Below are positions 7,302 to 15,566 of a stretch of 64,000 nt of DNA, piece by piece; within the stretch, counting starts at the first letter, position 1; every line of letters begins with the position of its first letter. Made by a program: the position numbers and the translations under genes. Under the pieces are notes generated by a model, which did not search any database, was not told the origin of the DNA, and saw only the letters and a list, made by a program, of their open reading frames with translations. Source of the stretch: Streptomyces cellulosae (GTDB taxonomy: Bacteria; Actinomycetota; Actinomycetes; Streptomycetales; Streptomycetaceae); assembly GCA_014655195.1 (NCBI GenBank), contig BNBH01000020.1, positions 86,020-150,019 of the forward strand, read 5' to 3'.

Positions 7302-8525
7302 GTGAGCGGTGGGCATGTACTTCCCCAGTTGCTGACGGCGGCGGAAGCAGCCGCGCCGGTGGACGCCGTTGATGTGGTGGCCGAGGACCTGAGGCGGCGG
7401 CTCTCCGCCGAAGAGGTGTCCTTCCTCATCGTCGACCTGACAGGGAAGGCGGTGGCACGGCTGTCCGGCGCCGGTCCCGCGGCGAGCGGGCGGGAGGCGC
7501 AGCGCATCCTGCTCCCCGGCAGCGTCTACGAGTACGTGCTCCGCACCCAGCGCCTGTACCAGGAGAGGACCGGCGGGGGACTGCGGGTGATCGTGCCGGT
7601 CACCAACCGTGGGGACGCGATCGGACTGCTGGAACTGATCCTTCCTGGCACACCCGGCGCGGACGTCCTCGAGGAGGTCGGGGAAGCCGCCCATGTCCTC
7701 GCGTACATCGTGATCGCCAACGGCCGCTTCACCGACCTCTACGTATGGGGCAAACGGTCCAGGCCCCCCACCCTGGCGGCGGAGATCCAGTATCAGCTGC
7801 TCCCTCCGTCGCTGTCGTGCGAGGCCGCGCAGTTCTCCCTGTCCGGGAGCCTGGAGCCCTCCGAGAACCTCAGTGGCGACACCTTCGACTACGTCCTGGA
7901 CAGCGACGTCCTGCATGTGTCGGTGACCGACCCCATGGGGCACGACATCGGAGCCGCGCTCGCCGCCACGGTGCTGGTGGGTGCCTTGCGCGGCGCCCGG
8001 CGGGCGGGCGTGGGCCTCGCCGAGCAGGCGCACCGGGCGGACCAGGCCCTGGCCGACCACGGCCACGGCCACGCCACCGGACAGCTGCTGCGCGTCGATC
8101 TGCGCACCGGGCGGGCCCAGCTCGTCAACGCCGGCCATCCCTGGCCCCTGCGCCTGCGCGAGGGGGCGGCGGAGTCGGTCGCCTGCGACGTGGACCCTCC
8201 CTTCGGGCTGTCCGCGCTCGCGGCCCACCCCTACCGGGTCCAGGACGTCGATCTGCGCCCAGGAGACCGTCTGCTGATGCTGACCGACGGCATGCTCGAA
8301 CGGCACGGGGAGAAGGTCGATCTCTTCGACATGCTGGAGCACACCCGGGGCCTGCACCCGCGGGAGGTCGCGCTGACGTTGACGTCCGCGGTGCGGGAGG
8401 CCGCCGGCGGCCGGCTGCAGGACGACGCCACCGTGATGTGCCTGGACTGGCACGGCCCCCAGGAGACCCAGCGGCACGTCAGCTCCGGCGCGGACACCCG
8501 ACTGGCCTCACCGGGCCGCGCGTGA
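7302..8525 (+). CDS. PP2C-type serine phosphatase (SpoIIE domain) with N-terminal GAF-like region
   Basis: 407 residues. The C-terminal half is a SpoIIE/PPM phosphatase domain: QYQLLPP, SGDTFDY, TDPMGHDIGAALAATVLVGALR, QLLRVDLRTGRAQLVNAGHPWP, LMLTDGMLERHGE and LQDDATVMCLDW carry the metal-binding Asp residues. The second Asp motif is TDPMGHD instead of the usual GDVMGHG. The first ~180 residues look GAF-like. Such proteins dephosphorylate anti-anti-sigma factors in Streptomyces stress or sigma-factor switching. The GTG start has GGAGGGA about 10 bases upstream. No partner anti-sigma or STAS gene is in the window, so the target is unknown. Confidence 0.85.
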   Translation: MSGGHVLPQLLTAAEAAAPVDAVDVVAEDLRRRLSAEEVSFLIVDLTGKAVARLSGAGPAASGREAQRILLPGSVYEYVLRTQRLYQERTGGGLRVIVPVTNRGDAIGLLELILPGTPGADVLEEVGEAAHVLAYIVIANGRFTDLYVWGKRSRPPTLAAEIQYQLLPPSLSCEAAQFSLSGSLEPSENLSGDTFDYVLDSDVLHVSVTDPMGHDIGAALAATVLVGALRGARRAGVGLAEQAHRADQALADHGHGHATGQLLRVDLRTGRAQLVNAGHPWPLRLREGAAESVACDVDPPFGLSALAAHPYRVQDVDLRPGDRLLMLTDGMLERHGEKVDLFDMLEHTRGLHPREVALTLTSAVREAAGGRLQDDATVMCLDWHGPQETQRHVSSGADTRLASPGRA

Positions 8526-8549
8526 CGGGGTGACCCACGGCCTGTGTCG

Positions 8550-8951
8550 TCACCGCGTACGCCCCGACGACCGCGCGTCGTACTCCCGTTGCGCCGACAG
8601 CACCTCGTCGCTGTGCGCGACGGTCCACTCGTAGAGCCGCGTGAAGGGCTCTCGGAACGACTCGCCGAGCGGGGTGAGGGAGTACTCCACGCCGACGGGG
8701 GACGTCTCCAGCACCCGGCGCCGGATCAGCCCGTTGCGTTCGAGGCGGCGCAGCGTCTGGGTGAGAACCCGCTGGGTGACGCCCTCCAGCTGCCGCTTGA
8801 TCTCGTTGAAGCGCGTCGGCCGTTCCAGCACCGCCAGCACCATCATCGACCACTTGTCGGCGACCTGGTCGAGGATCGGCCGGCTGGGGCAGTCGACGCT
8901 GAACCGCGGCATGCTCGGGGGCGGCAGGGGCGAGGGGCTGGTATCCATCAT
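8550..8951 (-). CDS. HxlR-family winged-helix transcriptional regulator
   Basis: 133 residues with the full HxlR signature. CPSRPILDQVADKWSMMVL supplies the N-terminal Cys that many members use for redox or electrophile sensing. RFNEIKRQLEGVTQRVLTQTLRRLERNGLI is the winged helix, and VEYSLTPLGESF the wing. HxlR proteins commonly repress a divergent quinone or NADPH oxidoreductase gene. Here the divergent neighbours are an enoyl-CoA hydratase relative and then a quinone reductase, which fits. The likely operators are AACCGGTT-type palindromes described nearby. Confidence 0.9.
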   Translation of the reverse strand: MMDTSPSPLPPPSMPRFSVDCPSRPILDQVADKWSMMVLAVLERPTRFNEIKRQLEGVTQRVLTQTLRRLERNGLIRRRVLETSPVGVEYSLTPLGESFREPFTRLYEWTVAHSDEVLSAQREYDARSSGRTR

Positions 8952-9057
8952 GATCCTTGGTTGTCGGAAAGTGCGTTATTGACCGGTTCTCAACGCGGAA
9001 CCAGGGTGGTATCCATCGCAAACCTACTGGCCCACCGCATACCTTGGGGACCCCCGC
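8952..9057. promoter_or_regulatory. hxlR / enoyl-CoA hydratase divergent promoter region
   Basis: The 106-bp gap contains TTGACCGGTTCTCAA (8979-8993), centred on the same ACCGGTT core that forms the two perfect palindromes before the quinone reductase. This suggests an autoregulatory half-conserved operator. No confident -10/-35 pair is called. Confidence 0.35.
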
Positions 9058-9900
9058 ATGGACGACGGCCTGCCCTCGTACACGACGCTCCACGTCACCA
9101 TCGACACCGCAATCGCCCGGATCACGCTCGACAACCCGCCCGTGAACGTGCTCGGCGGCACCCTGGTCCGTGAACTGCACGACCTTCTGGGAAGGTTGCG
9201 GGACGACCGCTCGGTCCGCGTGATCGTCTTCTCCAGCGCCGACCCCGAGTTCTTCCTCGCCCACGTCGACATCCACATCCTCGACGAGATGGACGGCCTC
9301 AGGGAGATCGCGGACCGCGCCCCGCACCTCAACCTCTTCCAGGGCGTCGGCGAACTGCTGCGTCACCAGCCGCAGGTGACGATCGTCAAGCTCGCGGGCA
9401 CGGCGCGCGCGGGCGGCGCGGAGTTCGTGGCCGCCGCCGACCTGGCCTTCGCGGCGCGGGAGACGGCCGGACTCGGGCAGAGCGAGGTGCTGATGGGCAT
9501 CGTCCCGGGCGGCGGCGGTACGCAGTACCTGCGCGAACGGCTGGGCCGCAACCGGGCGTTGGAGCTGCTGCTCACCGGCGACAAGGTCGACGCGGACACC
9601 GCTGCCGCCTACGGGTGGATCAACCGGGCGGTCCCGGCGGCCGAGTTGGACGCCTTCGTCGACGGAATGGCGGAGAGGATCGCCGCGCTGTCCCCGGAGA
9701 TCGTCGCCGCCGTCAAGGAACTGGTGCCCCCGCCCGACCTGACCGACGGCCTGCGGGCGGAGAACGCCGCATGGGCGGAGCTGGTGAGCGGGGAACTGCC
9801 GCCCCGGCTCATGCGCGAGGCGCTCCGGCACGGGGTGCAGACCCGCGAGGGCGAGCGCGACCTGGAGTCGGTCCTGCGCACCGTGGCCGCCGGCCTGTGA
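9058..9900 (+). CDS. Enoyl-CoA hydratase/isomerase (crotonase) family protein
   Basis: 280 residues, crotonase fold. ITLDNPPVNVLGGTLVRELHDLL is the N-terminal substrate-loop signature. RAGGAEFVAAADLAFAA and LGQSEVLMGIVPGGGGTQYL carry Glu at both positions used for catalysis in hydratases (the E in GGAEF and the E in QSEV), so hydratase activity is possible. The oxyanion-hole region is present. The gene is divergent from hxlR and upstream of a quinone reductase, with a repeated palindrome between. The substrate cannot be told from sequence; homologues in such contexts are often just annotated as family members. Confidence 0.85.
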   Translation: MDDGLPSYTTLHVTIDTAIARITLDNPPVNVLGGTLVRELHDLLGRLRDDRSVRVIVFSSADPEFFLAHVDIHILDEMDGLREIADRAPHLNLFQGVGELLRHQPQVTIVKLAGTARAGGAEFVAAADLAFAARETAGLGQSEVLMGIVPGGGGTQYLRERLGRNRALELLLTGDKVDADTAAAYGWINRAVPAAELDAFVDGMAERIAALSPEIVAAVKELVPPPDLTDGLRAENAAWAELVSGELPPRLMREALRHGVQTREGERDLESVLRTVAAGL

Positions 9901-9915
9901 GCACCCCCCTCCCAG

Positions 9916-9975
9916 AGCGAACCGGTTCGCGGGCACCTGCCCTCCACAGCGAACCGGTTCGCGGGCACCTGCCCT
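9916..9975. repeat. Two direct repeats, each with a perfect 14-bp palindrome (likely operators)
   Basis: A 28-bp unit occurs at 9916-9943 and 9948-9975, spaced 32 bp start to start (three helical turns). Each contains the perfect palindrome GCGAACCGGTTCGC (9917-9930 and 9949-9962) followed by GGGCACCTGCCCT. It lies between the enoyl-CoA hydratase gene and the quinone reductase, close to the latter's ATG. It probably binds the HxlR regulator encoded nearby. Confidence 0.6.
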
Positions 9976-9995
9976 TCCACAGAGAGACGAAGCAC

Positions 9996-10982
9996 ATGAG
10001 AGCAGCCTTCTACGACACCCCCGGTACCGCGAGGAGCGTGCTGCGGGTGATCGACGTCGAACGTCCCGAACCGGGCCCCGGCCAGGTCCGCGTCCGCGTC
10101 ACCCTCTCCGCGGTCAACCCCGGTGACATGTACTGGCGGAAGCACTCCACCGAGCGAGACTTCCAGCGCGTCGGCAAGCGGCGGGGCCGCATCCCGCACC
10201 AGGACGGCACCGGTGTGATCGAGGCGGTCGGCGAGGGCGTCGACGCGAGCCGCGTGGGCGACCGCGTGTGGATCTGGATGGCCGCCTCGGGAGAGGTGTG
10301 GGGGACCGCGGCGGAGTGGGTGGTCGTGCCGTCCGAGCAGGCCGTCGACCTGCCCGACGGTGTCTCCGACGCCCTCGGCGCCTGCCTCGGCATCCCGGCG
10401 ATGACCGCGCACCTGACGCTGCACGGCGACGGTCCCTTGCACGGCCGTACCGTGCTCGTCGCGGGCGGGGCGGGCGCCGTCGGACACTACGCGATCGAGC
10501 TCGGCAAGGCGGCGGGCGCCACCGTCGTGACGACCGTCAGCGGCTCCGAGAAGGCCACGCACGCCAAGGCCGCCGGCGCGGACCTCGTGGTGAACTACCG
10601 CGACCCCGACGCGGCCCGGCAGATCCTGGACGGGGTCGGCCCGGTCGACCGGATCGTCGAGGTCGCGCTGCGCGACAACCTCGAACTGGACCTGGCCGTG
10701 GCCGCCCCAGGCGCGACCGTCGTGACGTACGCGGCCCAGTCCGAGGACCCGTCCTTGCCGGTCCTGCGCCTCATGTGGTCCCACCTGACGCTGCGCTTCA
10801 CCCTCTTCCACACCGCGCCGCGGGACACACTGCTCCGCGCCGCGGACGCGCTCACCGCGGCCCTGGGCGAGGACGCCCTCACGCCGCTGCCGCTGCACAC
10901 CTTCGGCCTCGACGAGGTGGCCGCCGCGCACGAGGCCGTCGAGCGCGGCGTCCTGGGCAAGGCCGTGCTCGACCTGCGCTGA
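9996..10982 (+). CDS. NADPH:quinone reductase / zinc-independent MDR oxidoreductase
   Basis: 328 residues of the medium-chain dehydrogenase/reductase superfamily, quinone oxidoreductase branch. MRAAFYDTPGTARSVLRVIDV and VRVRVTLSAVNPGDMYWRK form the N-terminal catalytic domain, without the zinc ligands of alcohol dehydrogenases. VLVAGGAGAVGHYAIELGKAAGATVV is the nucleotide-binding AXXGXXG motif. PHQDGTGVIEAVGEGVDASRVGDRVW is a family hallmark. Such enzymes reduce quinones or electrophilic enones. The gene is preceded by two palindromic repeats, and the HxlR gene nearby suggests induction by electrophiles or quinones. Confidence 0.88.
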   Translation: MRAAFYDTPGTARSVLRVIDVERPEPGPGQVRVRVTLSAVNPGDMYWRKHSTERDFQRVGKRRGRIPHQDGTGVIEAVGEGVDASRVGDRVWIWMAASGEVWGTAAEWVVVPSEQAVDLPDGVSDALGACLGIPAMTAHLTLHGDGPLHGRTVLVAGGAGAVGHYAIELGKAAGATVVTTVSGSEKATHAKAAGADLVVNYRDPDAARQILDGVGPVDRIVEVALRDNLELDLAVAAPGATVVTYAAQSEDPSLPVLRLMWSHLTLRFTLFHTAPRDTLLRAADALTAALGEDALTPLPLHTFGLDEVAAAHEAVERGVLGKAVLDLR

Positions 10983-11093
10983 GCAGGTCACAGGTCCCGG
11001 GCGGCGGGCTCCCTTTTCATCACAGTTGAGTAGCGTCCCGGAAGTATGGCTTCCGTCACAGCCGACGTGATCTTCGCCTGATGAGATCACCGG

Positions 11094-12089
11094 ATGCTCG
11101 GTTACCTCGTCCGTCTCCTCCCCTTCTGGGTCCGCGAGCCGCTGCTGATCCTCGTCGGGTCGGTCTTCGGCGTACGCATCCTGTACATGGCCCTCGTCGA
11201 CGGCGAGGGATGGGTGCCGGCCGTCATCGGCGCGGTGTTCCTGCTGGGCACGGCGCTGCGCGTGCGCGTGGTCGTCCGCGCCGTGCGCGCCCGCCGCCGT
11301 CCGGCGCTTCCGGCGGAAGCCGAGACGAAGGCGCCCGTCGTCCCGGCCTCCGCCGCCCCCGCAGTGCGGCGCCCCGCCGAGAAGAAGCCCAACGCCTTCG
11401 TCCAGGCCACCCTGGCGATCGGCCTGTTCGCCGTGATCGGGGGCGTCCTCTGGATCGAGAACAAGCTCCCGGAGGACGGCACGGCCACCACCGGGGCCTC
11501 CCGTCCCGCCGCGTGCTGGCCCGACGAGGACGAGAAGCTGCCGAGCGCCTACCGGGCCACGCCCGACGCCGTGACCGGCGAGGACCTGTGCCGCGCGCTC
11601 AACCGGCCCGAGCTGCCCGAACTCCTCGGCACCCCCACCGAGAGGTCGGTCTACGCCTCCGGCACCAACAACACCGCCCCGCTGACCGACCAGAAGGTCG
11701 CCCAGCCCGAGGCAAGGGTCGAGTTCGAGACGTACACAGTGGAACTCTCGGCCACGTACAACAAGCTGACGGTGGACCGGTACCAGGCCATGACCGCGTA
11801 CAGGGACGACGCGGACCTCAGGAAGCTCACCGTGCTGGGGCGGCCCGCCCTGCTCACCTCGGACCACATGATGAAGATCCAGTTCGACCTGGGGAGCGGC
11901 GAGGGAGCGAGCGGCCCGGTGGAGCGGGGGCCGCTCGCCCGGACTCTGACCGTGGCGTTCGACGCGAAGGACCGGGGCGGCTCCTACGACCTTACGGTGT
12001 GGAGCGAGACGGGAGCCCTCCCGGACGACAGCGCCCTCCTCGACATAGCGGAGGCGGTCCTGCCGAGGATCGCGCACGGGCCGGAGTGA
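11094..12089 (+). CDS. Hypothetical membrane protein (two TM segments)
   Basis: 331 residues, not recognised as a named family. The N-terminus is hydrophobic (LLPFWVREPLLILVGSVFGVRILYMAL, then VIGAVFLLGTALRVRVVV). An Ala/Pro-rich linker and another TM helix (ATLAIGLFAVIGGVLWIE, about residues 104-121) follow. The remaining ~200 residues look extracytoplasmic, with CWPDEDEKLPSAY, EDLCRALNRPELPELLGTP and a beta-rich end (VEFETYTVELSATYNKLTVDRY). The extracytoplasmic part resembles DUF6215-type Streptomyces proteins, which I name only tentatively. Two Cys could form a disulfide. It runs convergently toward the GH62 gene, with a GC hairpin between them. Function unknown. Confidence 0.65.
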   Translation: MLGYLVRLLPFWVREPLLILVGSVFGVRILYMALVDGEGWVPAVIGAVFLLGTALRVRVVVRAVRARRRPALPAEAETKAPVVPASAAPAVRRPAEKKPNAFVQATLAIGLFAVIGGVLWIENKLPEDGTATTGASRPAACWPDEDEKLPSAYRATPDAVTGEDLCRALNRPELPELLGTPTERSVYASGTNNTAPLTDQKVAQPEARVEFETYTVELSATYNKLTVDRYQAMTAYRDDADLRKLTVLGRPALLTSDHMMKIQFDLGSGEGASGPVERGPLARTLTVAFDAKDRGGSYDLTVWSETGALPDDSALLDIAEAVLPRIAHGPE

Positions 12090-12110
12090 GCAGGGCGCGG
12101 GACCGGTGGG

Positions 12111-12137
12111 GCGGGCCCGGCTCGCCGTCGGGCCCGC
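12111..12137. terminator. Hairpin between convergent genes
   Basis: GCGGGCCCG (12111-12119) and CGGGCCCGC (12129-12137) form a 9-bp stem with a 9-base loop, between the stops of the membrane-protein gene (plus) and the GH62 gene (minus). It probably ends one or both transcripts. Confidence 0.5.
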
Positions 12138-12176
12138 ACCTCCTTCTCCCCTCGGAAAAGGTTTCCTCTTCCACCC

Positions 12177-13649
12177 TCAGCGCCGCAGCGTCAGCAGACC
12201 CGGGCGGTAGGGCAGCAGGCCGTAGTCACCTCCGGAGTTGGGGCTGCGGCCCTGGTAGAGCAGCTGCAGGTCGCAGGGGTCGACGGTCATCGTCTGGTCG
12301 GCGCTGGTGCGGAGCAGCTCGCCGTGGCTGATGTCGTTCGTCCAGGTCGCGCCGCTGTTGGCCTTGCCGGCGAAGGGGTTGCTCTCGGACGCGGCCTGGG
12401 GCGTCCACGTGCCGCCGAGGCTGGTCGCGGTGAACGAGCGGAAGTACCGGCCCTGGGAGCCGATCGCCTCGACGATCATCAGGTAGCGGTTCTGGTCCTT
12501 CAGCTTGTAGACCTGCGGCGCCTCGAACAGGTTGTTCGTCGAGTCGCTCATGACGACGGTCGAGCTCGAGCCGAAGCTGCCGGGGAAGTTCCCGATCGGC
12601 ATGCTCGCCCGGTAGATCTTGCCGTTGTCGCCCGCGAAGAACAGGTACATGTTCGTGTCGTCACCGATCAGCGTCTGGTCGATCGGGCCCGTGGAGGAGC
12701 CGGAGATGCTCCCGGAGAACAGCACCTGCTCGGACGACCAGCCGTTGGGGTTGGTCGGGTCGCTCGACGTGCGGTACGAGAAGGCGGTCGAGCCCCACTG
12801 GTAGGCCAGCACCCAGATGTTCTTCGGAGCGAAGTAGAAGAGGCTGGGCGCGACCGTCGAGTTGTTCATCGCGTTCTGGGAGGCCGAGGCCATCTCCGAC
12901 CAGTCGCCGAACAGACCGAAGTTCATCGACCCCCACCGCGTCCCGGTGTCGTGCGTGGTCGCGTACACGAGCTGCTTGCCGTTGTAGGGGGCGACGGTGA
13001 AGTCCTTCAGCGACACCCACCCCGACCGGGGCTGCGCCAGAGCGCCCGTCGACGACCAGCTGTAGCTCGACGGCAGCTGGCACGCGCCGGGGTCCTCGTC
13101 GGAGCCGCCGACCTTCACGAGCCGCCACTGCTGGTTCGCGCCGCCCCAGTCGTCGTACTGGACGATGTTGGCGTTGTCGGCGGTGGACGCGCCCTGCACC
13201 TCGAGCGCCTTGCCGCTGTTGCGGTTGATGAGACGGACGTGGCCGTCGGAGCTGTCGGCCAGCCGCCACTGCTGGTTGGCGGCGTTCAGGTCGGTCCACT
13301 GGACGATCGAACCGCCGTTGGCCGTCGACCAGTTGTAGACGTCGAGCACCTTGCCGGAGTGGCGGGACTTGATGCGGTAGTAGCCGTTGCCCGAGTCCAC
13401 GAACTGCCATTGCTGCTGGGCCTGGTCGTTCCTCGCCCACTGGGTGATCCGGGCGCCGTCGTTCGTGGCCAGGTTGTAGACGTCCAGCGCCTTGCCGCTG
13501 TTGCGGTTGACCAGCACGTACGAGGCGCTGGTGTCCACGGTCGCGGCCTCGGCCGGCTGGGCGCCGACGAACGCGGCCAGCAGCAACAGGGGGGCGAGCA
13601 CGGCGAGCAGGCGTCTCGGACGGACCCGGGACGCGTGGCTGAGCCACAT
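12177..13649 (-). CDS. Secreted GH62 alpha-L-arabinofuranosidase with N-terminal ricin-type lectin domain
   Basis: 490 residues. Signal peptide about 1-36 (Arg-rich n-region, LLAVLAPLLLLAAFVGA, cut near AEAATVD). Residues ~37-165 form a ricin B / CBM13 domain with three repeats ending QQQWQF, NQQWRLA and NQQWRLV. After a linker the GH62 five-bladed propeller begins at LPSSYSWSSTGAL. SLKDFT, GPIDQTLI and NLFEAPQV place the catalytic Asp, the modulating Asp and the catalytic Glu. It removes arabinose side chains from arabinoxylan. The ATG has GGAGG seven bases upstream. It is divergent from a GH10 xylanase, with which it would act synergistically, and both share a promoter region with repeated CGAA-N3-TTCG operators. 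Confidence 0.93.
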   Translation of the reverse strand: MWLSHASRVRPRRLLAVLAPLLLLAAFVGAQPAEAATVDTSASYVLVNRNSGKALDVYNLATNDGARITQWARNDQAQQQWQFVDSGNGYYRIKSRHSGKVLDVYNWSTANGGSIVQWTDLNAANQQWRLADSSDGHVRLINRNSGKALEVQGASTADNANIVQYDDWGGANQQWRLVKVGGSDEDPGACQLPSSYSWSSTGALAQPRSGWVSLKDFTVAPYNGKQLVYATTHDTGTRWGSMNFGLFGDWSEMASASQNAMNNSTVAPSLFYFAPKNIWVLAYQWGSTAFSYRTSSDPTNPNGWSSEQVLFSGSISGSSTGPIDQTLIGDDTNMYLFFAGDNGKIYRASMPIGNFPGSFGSSSTVVMSDSTNNLFEAPQVYKLKDQNRYLMIVEAIGSQGRYFRSFTATSLGGTWTPQAASESNPFAGKANSGATWTNDISHGELLRTSADQTMTVDPCDLQLLYQGRSPNSGGDYGLLPYRPGLLTLRR

Positions 13650-14041
13650 GATGAACCTCCTGGATGTGGGGGTGAGGTGTCGCCGGACAGGGGGGAGCGG
13701 CAGCCGCACCGGGGTCGAACGTGTCGAATGTTTCGGATCGATCCTGGCCACGTGACGCCACAAGCTAGGGAGACGGAAGCGGGCGGTCAAGGGCTGTGAC
13801 CGGCCGGATCGGCGATTCGAAACATTCGAGAGCACCTCAGAAACTGTTTTCGCCGCAGGGCTTGACGGGTCGTCATCAACCCTCCACCATCTGTTTGGCA
13901 AACCGACCGCCGTTCGATATGCCGAACGAATTTGCCTCATGAGTCCCGTACGTCCCGCACACCCCCGTGCGGGACGGCGCCGCACCTGAGCCGCGGTGCG
14001 GTGCACGGTGCACCCCTCTCTCCTGCCTTGGAGGCACAGCC
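13650..14041. promoter_or_regulatory. Shared regulatory region of GH62 and GH10 genes with xylan-type operators
   Basis: This 392-bp divergent gap contains CGAATGTTTCG (13725-13735) and CGAAACATTCG (13818-13828). Both are CGAA-N3-TTCG palindromes, and one is the reverse complement of the other, extended outward by matching ATCG/CGAT bases. A further inverted repeat GTTCG-N6-CGAAC lies near 13913-13928. Streptomyces xylanase genes are known to carry CGAA/TTTCG-type repressor sites, so xylan-dependent repression is inferred. No ORF of merit is present. Confidence 0.55.
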
Positions 14042-15493
14042 ATGGGCTTCAACGCCCTCCCCAGAGCCGCCGTCCGGCGGAAACTCCGCGTCCTGCTGCC
14101 CACGCTGCTCGTCGGCGCCCTCGGCTTCGCCGGCGCGGTGGCCGCACCCGCGCCGGAGGCCCAGGCCGCCGAGAGTACCCTCGGCGCCGCGGCGGCGCAG
14201 AGCGGCCGCTACTTCGGCGTGGCCATCGCCGCGAACCGCCTGAGCGACTCGACGTACGCGACGATCGCGAACCGCGAGTTCAACTCGGTGACGGCCGAGA
14301 ACGAGATGAAGATCGACGCCACCGAGCCGCAGCGGGGCCAGTTCAACTTCCAGAACGCCGACCGCATCTACAACTGGGCCGTGCAGAACGGCAAGGAGGT
14401 GCGCGGTCACACCCTGGCCTGGCACTCCCAGCAGCCCAGCTGGATGCAGAGCCTCGGCGGCAGCGCCCTGCGCCAGGCGATGATCGACCACATCAACGGC
14501 GTGATGTCCCACTACAAGGGCAAGATCGCACAGTGGGACGTCGTCAACGAGGCGTTCGCCGACGGCAGTTCGGGCGCCCGGCGCGACTCCAACCTGGAGC
14601 GCACCGGCAGCGACTGGATCGAGGTCGCCTTCCGCACCGCGCGCGCCGCCGACCCGTCCGCCAAGCTCTGCTACAACGACTACAACGTCGAGAACTGGAC
14701 CTGGGCGAAGACCCAGGCCATGTACCGCATGGTGAAGGACTTCAAGCAGCGCGGCGTCCCGATCGACTGCGTCGGCTTCCAGTCGCACTTCAACAGCGGC
14801 AGCCCGTACAACTCCAACTTCCGCACCACGCTGCAGGAGTTCGCCGCGCTCGGCGTCGACGTCGCCATCACCGAACTGGACATCCAGGGCGCGTCGCCGA
14901 CGACGTACGCGGCCGTGGTCAACGACTGCCTGGCGGTCTCCCGCTGCCTCGGCGTGACCGTGTGGGGCGTGCGCGACATGGACTCGTGGCGTTCGAGCGA
15001 CACCCCGCTGCTCTTCAACAACGACGGCAGCAAGAAGCAGGCGTACACCGCCGTGCTGAACGCCCTCAACGCCGGCGAAGACGGCGGCGGCGACCCGGAC
15101 CCGGAGCCGGGTGACGGCACCGCCGTCAAGGGCGTCGGCTCGGGCCGCTGCCTGGACGTGCCCAACGCGAGCACCACGGACGGCACGCAGGTGCAGCTGT
15201 ACGACTGCAACGGCCGGACCAACCAGTCGTGGGAGCTCACCTCCTCCGGTGAGCTGCGGGTCTACGGCAACAAGTGCCTGGACGCCGCCGGCACCGGCAA
15301 CGGCGCCAAGGTCCAGATCTACAGCTGCTGGGGCGGCGACAACCAGAAGTGGACCCTGAACTCCGACGGCACCATCGTCGGCGTCCAGTCCGGCCGCTGC
15401 CTCGACGCGGTCGGCGCGGGCACGGCCAACGGCACGCAGATCCAGCTGTACAGCTGCGGAGGCGGCAGCAACCAGCGCTGGTCCCGCGTCTGA
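14042..15493 (+). CDS. xlnA: Secreted GH10 endo-1,4-beta-xylanase with C-terminal ricin-type CBM13
   Basis: 483 residues. The 42-residue signal peptide ends at PEAQA|AEST. The GH10 domain runs to about residue 345. The acid/base Glu is in WDVVNEAF (Glu170) and the nucleophile in ITELDI (Glu278), equal to positions 128 and 236 of the mature protein, the same as S. lividans XlnA. A Gly/Asp/Pro linker (GEDGGGDPDPEPGDG) leads to a CBM13 lectin domain with CLDV/CLDA repeats and QxW motifs (NQSWEL, NQKWTL, NQRWSR). It cleaves xylan backbone outside the cell. GGAGG stands 8-12 bases before the ATG. It pairs with the divergent arabinofuranosidase. A strong terminator follows. Confidence 0.96.
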   Translation: MGFNALPRAAVRRKLRVLLPTLLVGALGFAGAVAAPAPEAQAAESTLGAAAAQSGRYFGVAIAANRLSDSTYATIANREFNSVTAENEMKIDATEPQRGQFNFQNADRIYNWAVQNGKEVRGHTLAWHSQQPSWMQSLGGSALRQAMIDHINGVMSHYKGKIAQWDVVNEAFADGSSGARRDSNLERTGSDWIEVAFRTARAADPSAKLCYNDYNVENWTWAKTQAMYRMVKDFKQRGVPIDCVGFQSHFNSGSPYNSNFRTTLQEFAALGVDVAITELDIQGASPTTYAAVVNDCLAVSRCLGVTVWGVRDMDSWRSSDTPLLFNNDGSKKQAYTAVLNALNAGEDGGGDPDPEPGDGTAVKGVGSGRCLDVPNASTTDGTQVQLYDCNGRTNQSWELTSSGELRVYGNKCLDAAGTGNGAKVQIYSCWGGDNQKWTLNSDGTIVGVQSGRCLDAVGAGTANGTQIQLYSCGGGSNQRWSRV

Positions 15494-15513
15494 CACACCT
15501 CTCCTGATGTGAT

Positions 15514-15550
15514 CGCGGGGGTCACCGCCCGACAGGCGGTGACCCCCGCG
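15514..15550. terminator. Strong bidirectional terminator hairpin
   Basis: A perfect 16-bp stem (CGCGGGGGTCACCGCC at 15514-15529 with its complement at 15535-15550, loop CGACA) sits between the xylanase stop and the end of the leftward pca operon. It is well placed to end both transcripts. Confidence 0.85.
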
Positions 15551-15566
15551 ACCGCGCCGGCCCCGG

